The translations under genes and the position numbers were made by a program. From positions 25,495,501 through 25,559,500 of the forward strand of contig CM049408.1 in assembly GCA_026929865.2 (NCBI GenBank): a DNA stretch of 64,000 bases, given 5' to 3'. Below the pieces are notes generated by a model. That model was not told where the DNA came from, ran no database searches, and saw only the letters and a list, made by a program, of their open reading frames with translations. This DNA comes from Hyperoplus lanceolatus. Lineage: Eukaryota; Chordata; Actinopteri; Uranoscopiformes; Ammodytidae. Shown piece by piece: positions 10,766 to 23,300 of the stretch (its first letter is position 1; each line of letters opens with the position of its first letter).

Positions 10766-13700
10766 ATGTCATCGGAGGAGTTCGAGAAGTTGCACGAAAT
10801 CTACAGTTCGCTGTACGATGAGCTGAAGCTGATGCCAGACAGAGCTGTGACGTGCCACGGAGGTAAACATAACGTCTATGTTGTTGTTTTAACAGCTGAT
10901 AGACAATGTTAATGATATTTTCTGTGCTTAAAGTGAGACTTGTGTTGTTGTGTCTGCAGAGGAGCGGAAGAGGTTGGTGAGGAGCTTTGATGAGAGGCAC
11001 GGGGAGGCTGAGGAAGTGGTGAGCAGATGTTTAGGAAGTGGGCTACAACATCTGTGAACATACAAGCTTTGATTTAGTAGTATTTAACTTTTATTAAAGA
11101 AAAAATTGTCCTGTCTTTACTCACAAACGTGTTATTATAGCCTGTTCAATATTATGTATGCTCGTTTGTAACAGTGGGGAATGTAGCAAAAACCTCAATT
11201 AAAGGGCAAGTCAGCAATTCTGGTGAATGCTTGTTGTCTGTCAATATCACTTTTTGCCAAATCTGTGATATCTCCTCACGATCCACTACCTTTCTGTAGG
11301 CCTAATGTGTGTGCGTGCTTAAAAACAATCCAGTGTTACACAGCCTAGGGTTTGTAAACTGGTATTTTGCTTTGGTACCCCTTTTTTTACATACCCTTTG
11401 AGACCATGGGAAATACACAGATTTTGATGAAAAAGTGATTTTGACAATGAGCTTTCTCCAGAATCTATCCCTCCACCTTTAATGACTTAGTATCCCAAAA
11501 CAATAAGACACTTTCTACTTAGTATCTCTCTGTCTCTACATGGTCTGGGACAATTTCACATTAACATGTTCTTATCCGTCTTCAGTTACAAGGAATGGAA
11601 GATGAGTTGCGCGTCGCTCCGTCCTCCCACCGAAACGCTATGAGCACCAAGCTGCGCCTCTACCGCAGAGACCTGGGCAAACTACAGAGAGACATGAAGA
11701 ACTCCAGCTCTGACTTTGGGTCTTCTTTCCAGCCGGGACTAGGGAGTCATCAAGGCATCTATTCATCACAGAACCAACAAAGTGTGAGTGTCTGGCAAAT
11801 GGCAATGGACTCCATATGTTATAACATATATATCATATATAAATATATTTAAGAAAAATTATAGTATATGGTTATTACACGGTTTGGTCTTCTACTTATG
11901 AGAGTTATTAACGGAACCAAGAAGACCCTAGACATATTTGGATGATTGATGCAATATTACAATATTAAAGTTGTATGAAGACATGAAGTATGTCACAATT
12001 CAGATACAGCCTTTGCATTATAGTAGGGAGAACGGGGTAAGTAGGCACACTTTTTACTCTAGTGAGAATTGCTCATCACCAAAACATCTGTCAATAGCCA
12101 TTCCTACATTAAATTGAAGCTTAAGGTGTTGGCTAGAAATGTGTGTCTCTCTTTTTTTCCAACTTATTGTAATGAAGAAGTAATTTACCATCAAAGACAC
12201 TCTGACACATTGTGACAACCAACCCCATCAAGGGGTCGGTTGTCACACACTATGGGGTTGTTTGTCACAATGTTATCTTAATGGGAAAAATCTTAAAAAG
12301 AAGGCAAGGAGGCAGAACCAAATTTGAATGTTTAATTGCATTGTCAAGTTGACAAATAGGCCTACATAACGTTCTGTAGCCTTGGCAGCTGGTCTAGTTT
12401 GGGATGCACTGGGTTGTTTTGATTTTGTTGCCCTTTTTTCTTTTGCTTGCTAGCTGCCTTTTCCTGCTCTATTCTTTCCTTCTCTGGGGTGTCAGTGAGG
12501 ATACAGCTTGACAATTTCTTTCGTTATTGGGTTCCTTTTCTGGCTGCAGCCTTGAGATAACATGTGACAACCAACCCCCCAAAAATTTGACGACCAACCC
12601 CAACTTGAATTTCTTGCTAGCATCAAGGCCAACAACCATCTGACAACTAATTAGCTTGCTAGCCACAATCTAAACTATAGTTTACCCTTCACACTTTCTG
12701 AGGGTAACAAGTGTTTTGTTATAAACCCATTGTGTAAAAGCCTAGAAGAAAAATACTGAGAAGCAAAATATTTTGAATTTGACATGAAAAACACAAAACA
12801 TCCTCTCACCTGAAATGCAGAAGTCTAACTCCAAGGAAGTCTATGTATGTGACCTCTGATCCCAATTCTGGACCTTTTTTATATCAACATTTCAGAGCTA
12901 GCGCGCTCTGGTGGCGAGATATAACGAATGTGACATCCAACCCATGTGACAAATTACCCCGTTCTCCCCTATGTACCCTCTTTTTTTGGGGTATATATTT
13001 TTTTAAATATCTTTGTTGATAGCAGCTGATTGTATAATATGGCAAGATTCAGAGACATTTCCAGTGCAATTACAGGGATATTAAAATGCAGGAAGTATTT
13101 CAGATATCTCAATTAACAGCTTTGAGATCTATAAATTGGTTATGTACAAGTAGATGAAGAAGTGTTTGAACAAGTTAGCCGACCAAGATGGACATTTTAG
13201 ACTTGGAATTTATTCAACAAACCTAATTGATTCCCCCCCACCACCATCCCACCCCCTCACAGACACAGCAGCAGTCCCAGAGAGCGTTGCTTCTCCAGGG
13301 CTCAGACTCTCTGAACAACGCCACCCAGAGCATAGAGAGAAGCCAGCGCATCGCCATAGAGACGGAGCAGATTGGCACTGACATCATCGAGGAGCTGGGA
13401 GAGCAGAGGGAACAGCTGGACAGAACCAGAGACAGAGTGAGTGGAGAAATGTTAATATGATACTGAAAGATATGCATCATCATTTTTTATCTTATCTGTC
13501 TTCTTTTTATTTTGTAGTTGGTGAATACTGGAGAAAACCTCAGTCGAAGTAGAAAAATTCTCCGTGCCATGGCACGACGGTAAGTGTGACCCTTAAACAG
13601 TTTATACATTACAGGTCCTATTTATTCTGTAGCTTGTATGATCGCATACTGTACTCGTGTGTACATAAACAAGGCAAAATGTTGCACATGGAAATAATTC

Positions 13701-14332
13701 ATTCTGTTTGCATAAGGTTTCTTTTTTCTATTGTGTGATAACAGTCCAAAACCAGATGATATTCAATCAATGTACTTTCATGAATTCATTTTAGGATACT
13801 GTACATTCGTGTGTGGGCGTTTGTATGTGTTTCCTAATTAGGTTAAACAGGGCATTATTGTTTTATTGCTGAGCCTTGTCAGAGGTAAATGACTGTTATT
13901 TTATGACAGACAATAAAGTTTGCATCTTATCTTATGATTGTCTAAGAAACACATCATATCTTCACATCTGAGAAGCCGAAAACCCACAAGTGTTTGAAGT
14001 TTTTGTTTGGAAAAAGTTCAATTGATTATCAAGCTACCAATGATAAATACTTCTTAGTAATAAATTAATAATTTTGAAAGTGGTAAAAAAAAAATCTCAG
14101 CAGTCCTGTTGTGATAAAATGATTTAAAGTCAAAATGTCATGAAATGTGTTGTTGGTTTCCTCTGTTAATGCTTTGTGAAACAAAGACCAACAACTTTTT
14201 GTTGTTGTGTATTGTTGACTTTCCTCTTCTTTGTCTTGCAGACTGGTGACCAACAAGTTGCTGTTAGGCATCATCATTCTAATGGAGTTGGCCATATTAG
14301 GAGCTGTGATTTATCTCAAGTTCTTCCGATAA
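10766..14332 (+). CDS. vti1b: vti1b, Qb-SNARE, complete, 6 coding exons
   Basis: Coding exons are 10766-10862, 10960-11018, 11586-11783, 13263-13436, 13518-13579 and 14242-14332. All have GT-AG borders and total 681 bp (226 aa; human VTI1B is of similar size, 232 aa). The order of parts is an N-terminal helical domain (about 1-95), a linker, a SNARE heptad region (about 132-198, including QSIERSQRIAIETEQIGTDI) and a single C-terminal anchor (about 202-222, LLLGIIILMELAILGAVIYL) ending KFFR. VTI1B is a tail-anchored SNARE of the trans-Golgi, late endosome and lysosome; it pairs with syntaxin 7, syntaxin 8 and VAMP8 in late endosome fusion. The first ATG (aataATGTC) opens the exon-1 frame. The upstream neighbour is divergent rdh12; arg2 is tail to tail downstream, as in human 14q24. 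Confidence 0.96.
11203..11478. mobile_element. TTAA-flanked MITE, family A copy 1
   Basis: The left end reads AGGGCAAGTCAGCAATTCTG and the right end is the complement of AGGTGGAGGGATAGATTCTG. TTAA sits outside both ends (11199-11202 and 11479-11482). Internal words such as atatctcctcacgatccact are shared with copies at about 20749-21036, 37248-37632 and 43525-43757. It lies in vti1b intron 2 and has no coding potential. Confidence 0.7.
12026..12969. mobile_element. TA-flanked DNA transposon with GGGAGAACGGGGTAA ends
   Basis: The left end GGGAGAACGGGGTAAGTAG matches the complement of the right end (ATTACCCCGTTCTCCCC), with TA outside both (12024-12025 and 12970-12971). The interior repeats the word gtgacaaccaacccc several times, once as a hairpin (about 12212-12246, ggggtcggttgtcac as the second arm). 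No transposase is recognisable, so it is probably a 0.94 kb non-autonomous copy. It lies in vti1b intron 3. The superfamily is uncertain. Confidence 0.7.
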
Positions 14333-17300
14333 TAGTCTTAGCTCTGGTCCCAGGGCAAAAACCCACAGACTATCTATATCTGTCTCCACTGACTGTCCAG
14401 TAGCAATAATGCTGTTCCACCGTATACACCAGAATGTTGCTCTCAGTTTGAAAAATGGACAATGAGGTGGTTTCGAATCGATCTTGAAGTGGATTCTGCC
14501 CATGGCCAGGTGAAGTTCATTTGACATTTGAACCAAACCTACAGACACTTCATGTACAAACTGTGAACTCAGATTTTGCACTCTTTCATCAAACTATTGT
14601 AAAATGCCAACGAGGCCCTGGATTTCCTGGACTTGTCTGCTGGTTGCTACAGACTCCAGGGATGATTCTCTGTAAGGATGTATTCAAGTTTAAGAGTATG
14701 ATCGATTTATGCTGGGCTTACACTACACGACTTTTCACGCGATTTGACAGTCGCAGACAATCTTCCAATGTCGGACTGAAATCATGGGAGTCGTGCTGGA
14801 GTTGTGGCGCGCGCACGTAATCTCTGTCGTTTGGTATATGGTGGTCTTCTGACCCGATTTCAGCCAGTCTTCTTCCCGTCTTGACGTTCCGACATTATCA
14901 AACATGTTTGATATTATCGCTAGTCTTAGGGGGTTGGCTCAAGCGAAATGACGTGAACACTGTCACACTCTCGCATGCACCAAGCACGACACAGGAGGAG
15001 CGGCATTAGTCGCGACCTGTGTCCGCCTGTGCAGGCATTTATTTCAGATACTTTTTCATAGAAGCCTCGGTGGAGAACCAGGCTGACAGCCGCGCAACCT
15101 GAACACTCTACCGTCAAATACAGGGTTAGGAGGTAAAGTTATTGGGGGATGAGATCAGCAAATAAAGCTGGTCAAATAACTAAAGGAAGTCCCCCGCTCG
15201 GAATATTGAATTAACTTGTTTTTAATTAAATAGTCACAATCGCGTGTGCGGAAATAATATTATTCTCAAAAGGAATCTAGTTGTAGTCTTGCAATATGAG
15301 ACCCCTGTCTTTTCAAAATCACACTCTGTGACTGAAAACTAATGACTAGTTGTCTTCAGGTGTGAGTTGATTGTCTTTAGATGTAAGAGGGTTTCAGTCT
15401 TCAGTCTTTTCAAAGTCTTATAAAAGTCCTCTATTGTAAGCCCAGCATAACTCACACGTGTAGGTTCTCTGGTAAAAATTGAAATGTTACTGATAGACAC
15501 TGGCTGAGTATTTCGGGATGATTGATACATTTTTAGATTGGGATGCTTAATAATTAGTTCCCAACAACATTTTATTGCACAATTATGTTTATAATACTTT
15601 GTAATGAAATGGCACCAGTTGATTCTATTTTTTTTTTTGTTATGTTTACTAGTACCCAAATGGGTTTATTGAGCATATTTTTCCAATTCTGTGGCCAAAT
15701 TTGTCGGTCAGTCGTGAATGTGAAACTCCACGTACATGCAATGTTCTTAACAATATTACTAATGTAATCTTATAACTGTATAATACATTAATGAATGTTT
15801 GAAATAGGCTTCAATATTCCTTATTTTACAATCTACACATCATTAAAGATAATCTTTAAACTCAGTTTGCACTGTATCTACTGGGACGACGGCCAAGCCC
15901 GCCAAAGTTAAGAAAACATCCGCCGAGTGTGGGGCTGACGTCACCAAAGTTAGTTTGAGAATGAAGGTCATCATATGCCAGGCCAGTTCCTTGTAAACAG
16001 CATCTGTTACCACCAAATTAATTCCCAAGTAGTAGGTGATCAGGATGTTCTAAGTGCTTGAAGTGGCATAAGGTTTTTCTTCCGCCTAGATGTCATGTTG
16101 AGCTAGTGTGAAGGTACAAGTTCTAAAACATGTTTGTCCACCTGCTTGAGTGGATTGGTGCGGGCGGGGGTGGGCGTAGACGGAAATATCAGATTTCATT
16201 CTATTTTTAGCCTTTCCAAAACAAAACGAAACAAAAAACACAGCTTGTTTTTCTGTTGATGAATCCTAAGGGTTATATAACAGCAGTTTAATTATGTATA
16301 GTTTCATAAATGAACTTAACCCTTAATCTTACTAGTGTGATGCAAGTAATACTGATAACAAGTTATATAAATGTTAGTCCCATCAATACATAGTACCTGC
16401 ACAATTCTTTAGCAGTGCTATTGAATTGATTACTGTGACATTTAAAAAAAATATTTAATATCTTAAAAGTCTTCATAGTGGCCTCAGTTCAGCTATGTAC
16501 CGTCCCTTTGAGAATAACTTGAACCAAATTAAGGAGGAAATAAAACACCGCCACACATGACGAAAAATGGTAATCGAATTTATGGAAGACCAAAGAATAA
16601 ATTATTTGTTACAAGAACAATTGTCATTTAGTGGCCACATCAAGCCAAGCATGGGCCAAGCATTTTTCTTAATTCAATTGTTTGCAGCAATTGAATCTAT
16701 GCTGGATAATTAACAGTTTTCAAACCAATCAAATCTTATGTTGTCAGTCAACATCTTTAAACACACAGTTATTCTAGTACACGTACTGGTTGGTTCAATG
16801 TGAAAATACAAAAGTAAACTCTAAGGAAAATACAGTAACCACAGGTGGTCCAAAAGTGCATACACATCATTACTACTCCTTTAGATACTGGCACAGCCAC
16901 TAAACAGTTTTGAGAGTCCTCGTCAGACTACGGACTCCAAACTTCAAAGTCAAACTTGGTTTGTCATACCACATGGGCAATCATAGGTTAATTTTGCTTG
17001 AAAACCAAACTTGATTAACTTATAACATACAGGAACAAAATAAGTGTTAATAAGTGCTATTAAAATGAAGAGTATTATTTCCAAACGTCAAAGTAGTGGT
17101 TTTCTAAATTACAGTATGTTGAAGGCTTTTGTCTCTCCATTATTAATGAGAGCTTTTTCTCCTTGAATCTTCAACGCCCTTTGAATCCAGACACAACAAT
17201 TGTTTTCTTTGTTAAATATAACACTAAACGGCAAAAAGGAAAACAAATAAATTGAAAACTCCAGCTACTAGGCTATTAGAGTCAGTCTTTGCAGTCTTGT

Positions 17301-17368
17301 TGTAGAAATTGCGGAATGCTCAGGGATGATGTTGATAACGTTCAAAGCACTTTGCTTGATGCTAACGC
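14333..17368. other. Intergenic: vti1b and arg2 3' UTRs and spacer
   Basis: This is the spacer between two convergent genes. The first part is vti1b 3' UTR. An AATAAA lies at about 15161-15166, inside the transposon at 14707-15450, and may serve as its poly(A) signal. The arg2 3' UTR lies leftwards of 17369. Bases 15451-17368 are AT-rich; I recognise no gene or RNA in them. Confidence 0.55.
14707..15450. mobile_element. DNA transposon with TTATGCTGGGCTTACA inverted ends
   Basis: The left end ttatgctgggcttacactac and the complement of the right end (tgtaagcccagcataa) form a 16 bp terminal inverted repeat around a 744 bp element. The interior is GC-rich on the left and AT-rich on the right, with no recognised transposase. 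The target duplication is unclear, so the superfamily is left open. It lies in the 3' flank of vti1b. Confidence 0.65.
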
Positions 17369-20300
17369 TCAGAGGCGGAGCTGCTCTGTGTCGTCTTTGG
17401 CGGGCGGAATCTCGTCGATGTCGATGATGGAGACGGGCGCGCCTTCTCTCGTCTGGCCCAGAGTCGACGCAATGACGTCCACCGCTAACGAAGCTGTGGC
17501 TAACACCGCGTCACGGCTAGCTCCCAGCACAGGGTTCACTTCTACCAGGTCCATGACCGACAGTAGACCTAAGAACAAATAGACATAGATTAGATCATAA
17601 CAGTCTAAGTTTCAATATATGATATCAAAGTTGGGTGTCAATAAGCTTTTACAAAAATCTGATTCAAAATAAATGTTGTAAAAAAACATATTTTTTACTG
17701 TCTAGAGTCCATTTGACACGATGGCCGTATCAAACAGTCTGGCATCAACCATTTTTTTTATTGAACCATCAGCCATTTTTTTTATTGAACCAATCACAGC
17801 AGAGAACTGCTGTGATTGGTTCAAAATACTTATTGTGTAACAAGAACCAGAACATAGCCCGCCTCATCCAAGCCGTATTCCTGTCAAGTTTATCAAAATC
17901 TTAAATGTCGATATCATTCTTTTGGATTGACGGATATGCCTAACTCTTTTCAGATGCTTACTATCACGCAACTAACTCCCCAATTTACATTGTTGGAAGG
18001 ATTTTGTTGATTTGGGTTTACAGGGGCTTTAAGGACAGACAACCCAACATCTTTGTATGTTTTGTAGTGGTCTGTCTGTACCTGTGTTGTGTATTTCCTC
18101 TGTGATGTAGATTCCCTCCCTGTAGGTCAACCCTCCGTTCACTGGCGTTCCTGTGGCTGGAGCTAGAGACGGGTCGAACGCATCGATGTCGAAGCTCAAG
18201 TGGATGGGTCGCTGTTTTCTGTTCCAGAAGATGAGAAAGTTGGAGTGTGAATTTAAGGTTTACTTCAACTCAGACTTGGCCAATAATTTGGTTTTATCCC
18301 ATCAACAAAATTAAAATAGATTGATAAAAATGTTAAGATTATTAAACCAAATGTTAAACAGTAAATTAATGTCACAATCTGTCAACGATACCTTGCCAGA
18401 AGACCGTCAAGAGTGACTTCCATGACCCTTTGGATGCCTAGCCTGTCGATATCCCTCATGGTGAAATATTGGATACCCAGCTCCTTCATGATGTGGCTGT
18501 AATGAACAAAATGTACAGAAACATCAAGAACAATTTTTTTACACTGCTTATTTGAGGATGGAGTTCTAGATTGCAACGCTCCCTTGCTAAAACCTCTCTT
18601 TGAAGAATTTACAGGAGCTACAGTGGCCTTCAAGGACAATAAGCATGTAACTAATGATGGTATAATCCACCACTGCCTCAAGTCTTTCCACAATATCAAG
18701 TGATGAGGTGAAGATCTGATCTATAGTCTGTGTATTTGACTGTTCTGTGCTCAACATGGCAAGTAGTAATTATGGTCAGTGCAGGGCGCCCCGCTCCTAT
18801 GTTGATATCAATTGCTCGTTCTAAGGTAAGGTAATTTTTTTCAAGCAATAATAAACTAATTAACCTTGTTTGTTTTGGAAAAATGCTGATTCCCTGCAAG
18901 TTCATAATCAGCATGGTCAAAATGTTGAAAGTGATAGTGTGCACTTACTACTCTCCGGGGTCAACGTCCCGTAGTCCGATGTACACCAGGTCCCTCGAGG
19001 AGAGGAAGGGGCTTGTCCAAGAGAACCCTGGGATATCTGGCATCTATAGTGGACAGATAAGGATGAGACAATGTGATATGGAATGTGTACAGTATGTACA
19101 GTATGCAAGGACACAATGTCCACAATTAGGTGTTATCTGAGAATTTTCACAGAAGTTACAAAGGTTAGAATGTTGGAAGTAATCCAATCTATTATTTGTT
19201 TTTCTTAATTTTTTTCTTGCACATTACAGCTGCAGAGCTAACTGAGGTTGCAGTAACATTAGTCATTAAATAAGTCTGCAAAGGAGGAAGTTTTGTGAGT
19301 GTTGCATGTATTAGTGGTCGCAAGACATTGGTGGAGGTTTCTAGATTCTAGACTTCATGCACTTTCAATTCTCCAAAAATACTACCAAGTTCTACAGGCT
19401 ATAACATTCCTAAACATGCAACAGACCTTGTGTACATTTTGTTCTAGTGAAGCCTAATTTTCCCCCTTACCTTGTCTTGCAGCTCTTTGAGCATGAATGC
19501 CACCGGCTGTCCGTGGAGGTTTCCTGAGGGCGAAGTCATTGGCGTGTTCACATCTGCATGAGCGTCGACCCAGATCACACACAGGTCGGGACACTGCTGG
19601 GCATGGCCTCCCACCGATCCAATAGCAAGGCTTTAAGAAGCAGAGAAGGACAGTCCTTAAATTTAAAGACCAGATATATCAATCAATCAAATTCATAGGC
19701 TTAGAGTCTCCTTGCCAGGACTTTGTAACGTGGTGAAATGATATACAGTAGCCTATTGCCATCTGAATACTGTACCTTTTGTACTGCATAGTTTCGGGGC
19801 AGGTGCTATCATGTACATTCCATTCGGCATTCAGTACATTCCATATTATTGCATGATTACCTGTGATCGCCTCCCAGCATGACAAGGGTGTGTCCGGCCC
19901 CTACAGCTCGGCTCACGGCGCCGGACAGCATCTTATTGGCTGCGCCCACATTGCGGGGGAACTTAACACCCATGTAGGGTTCGTCCTTCTCAAGGTGGTG
20001 GAAGTCGAGGTCTCCAAAGTCATTGACAGAGTAGTCTAAAAAAAACACAAGAACAAAAAGCTGCCATCAGTTCATGAACTTAATACTTTCATGGGATTAT
20101 AATAGTCATTTCTTTTGAGAAGTTTACTTTAAGTCATTGTGCAAGAGTTCAGAATTTCACACCAAAGAACGGACACACACGGACCGCCTGTTGCAATGAA
20201 AGGAAACTGCAATCTGCCGCTTCTAGATAATCTCTAGTTGTTATGACACTGCCCTGTTTTCTGCTTTGAAGAAACATGTGTAGGTGAAGGCTGCAGGTGT

Positions 20301-23300
20301 CAGTGTAGAAGCTATTAGTCTCGTTCGACTTGGAGCCGTCTTGCTCAGACCTGCGCAACTATGACGCGCGTCTTGCTGAGCGCACAACGAAATTGCTGCA
20401 AAAATGCTGTGCGCTCAGCAAGCCGAGCGTCATAATTGCACAGGTTTTAGTAAAACGGCGACATCTCAAACGAGGCTAATATAATATGGAGCTATTTAGC
20501 ATTCGCCATGTATGGTAGATTGTGGGATGAAACTGGGAGGTGAAGTGGGAGGACACGGGGCGGAGATCGTCTGCGCACAATGCACCGCAGGTGGGTATAA
20601 AGGGAAGATTGCGTGCAACAGTGCGCCGCATAGTTTTATAAATATCAACTTTTTTTGCGCAGCACATTCTTGGCTTTGTGCAGACGCAATGTTTTGGGAA
20701 GGTTTCTACGCACACCTTTATAAATGAGGCCCCTGGAGATGGACTTAAGGGTGGTTTGCGATCCTGGAGAACCTCTGTTGTCAAAATCACTTTTTCAAAT
20801 CATTCTATATCTCCCTTACAATCTGCTACCTGTAAATCCTTTGTGTCCGCTGAAAATAAATCCGGTACCCCACCATAGCTAGCCAAAAAAAACTTTTACA
20901 GAGCCTAGGTTGTGTAATAACACTAGTTTTCCCTCAGTGCACGCACAGTAAAGACAGGTAGTGGATCTTGAGGAGATATTCACTGATGTCAACAAAAAGT
21001 GATTTTGACAACAAGCGTTCTCCACTGACTCCACCTTTGACGTCTGTCCACCTTGCACTCTGAGGAGGCTGACTCTTTCAGTGACAGTGCCAGTGGAAAC
21101 CTTAGTGACGGAGCACTTTCCATTCGTCCCGTTGCAGAGTCGACTCAGGTTTCGGTCTCTGCATGCCGGCCCGTGCTAGGTGGCCACAAATGTAAAGTCT
21201 CGAACGTTTTCCATTCAATTTAGGCCATGGACTTTGAAGTAAACAAGTGAGGTGAACAGGTGATCCACCGTTTGGAGGTCCATCTTGCAATGTGAGCCTT
21301 GATGGCAGTGTAGTGTTACCCTGCTGATCCAAGATGGACTAATGCAGTGCATTGCCATGCGTAGGCATGACAGGAATAGCCCTTGTCTTGGTGCAATCGT
21401 GCGTACCTATTGCAAGACAATTCAAAAGATCTGTGGTAGCAGCAACAGGCTGCAAGTTCTGCTTTTGGGTTTTTGGTCAAATGCATGATTGAAACTGCTG
21501 GTGAACTTGTACTAGTTGCTGGGGTTGAATTCCAAAGGAATATGTTCTGATTATATGTAAATTGTTTTTATTGAGACAGTTTAAACTGACATCAAGTCTG
21601 GGGGAGTGTGAAGATTGCAAGATGATGAGGTATTCAGTTCGTCTAGAGTTTGGTTTCATGAGATTGGTTTAGCTAGTGGCATGACAGCGGGATCTTTTAT
21701 CACTGCTGCCAAATTGGCATCTGGCCATCAGGAAGTTGGCTCCTCATCAAAACGTATCCTTCAACTTCTGCAGACTATGGACCTTTGATTTTAAATTATT
21801 TTTTTTATATATTGTTTTATAATTAGAACTTGTGTAGCTGCAGGATGTAGTCATAATAAATAGGTCAATATATGGAACATGTGTTTGTGTTATTGTCAGT
21901 TGCAGACTTTGTAGGATGGGTGCCTGTTGCGTAACATGATGAGCAGATGTCTGGGATTAGTTTGCAAAAACTATATGGGCCGGTTTCGCAGACATGGATT
22001 AAGCCTAGTTCTGGACGTAAATTGTACTTTAATGGACAATCTCCATTAAATTTAGTAGGACAGGGTTAATCATGTCTTGAAGCCCTAAATGTACGCTAGT
22101 GGAAATGAGATGTGAATTTATAATGACCTCTCCTCTCAACTGGTATAATGACTGTGCAGATTTATTTCAAGTCTGCTTGATAGTGATTATTTATAGCAAC
22201 CTTGGTAGGCTATTGATTTAGTTGCTGTTTTAATCTTCTTTGGAGTCAACAGCGCTTACTTGAGACGTATGGTGTTCCATCCACTGTCTAGTGTTCTCAA
22301 CATATACACTTTTGTAAAAAAGATCCTGCCTACTGTAGAGTAGCCTACACCATTTACTATTATTAAAAAACATGAATTTTTGGGGGGTTTCCATTAAATC
22401 TTCCATCCCCACTGCCATCACCACACTTTAGTCATAATTTTGCCCTGTTTTGTATTTTTGTACTGTTTTCATTGTCAATTTGTTTGCACTGTCTCTGTAT
22501 ATGTAGGCTACATTTTATGTAATTGAACCTGCCCTGTCAAAGACGAATTTCTGTAACTTGTGACGTACAAACGTTTAAGTTTTTCTTATCTAATCGCATC
22601 TTAATTGGCATATTAATTAATTAATCAACATGAAATATGTATCATTAATAACTACTATAAATCCCCTAACAAATATTATTTTGTACCTGCTATTTGGCAA
22701 CATATTAATCTTCAGTGTGTCCTTGTTATTTGACTGATATTGACTGTATGTGTCTGCACCACCACAGGTTATTATTATGCTAATTATTGGTATTTTTATA
22801 TAAAACACAGCAGACTATATTTAGGCTAGATTTTCCTGACACAACATGAGGTTTTGCTGTGGATAATGCCTCTTTTTAATCCTCTGTTACGCACGCGTGG
22901 AATCTCAAGCACAATGCAAACTCATTGACCTGAGCTCGTGAAATAAAGCATGGAGGCATTCTTTCCGCTTGTGGTTTCCCCTTACATAACATATTCAAAG
23001 CAGCACCCCTCTGGAGAGGCCGGAAGTAATAGTTAACTGTTTTTACAGTAAGGCTGTCTAGTCTGCACTGACGTCAGACTGGAAACAATTAAGTCATCCG
23101 TTTCCTGCGCCCTTCCGAGCATGTGCCCGGGAACAAGAGAGACTGAACCAGACATGTGGCTGCCGACAGCGGAAAAAACCGAAGCCACCTTGGATGGTGC
23201 AGAGTTACTAAAAGTGCCCTCTAAATGCCTGTGTTGTTTTTCACAGACTGTAGACTACTGTCTGAGAATCTTGACCTTGTAAGGCATAAAGGGTCTAGCT

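Noticed and set aside
12469-12666. 65-residue minus-strand frame as a transposase
   Set aside because: No catalytic motif or family resemblance; it is too short and lies in a non-autonomous element.
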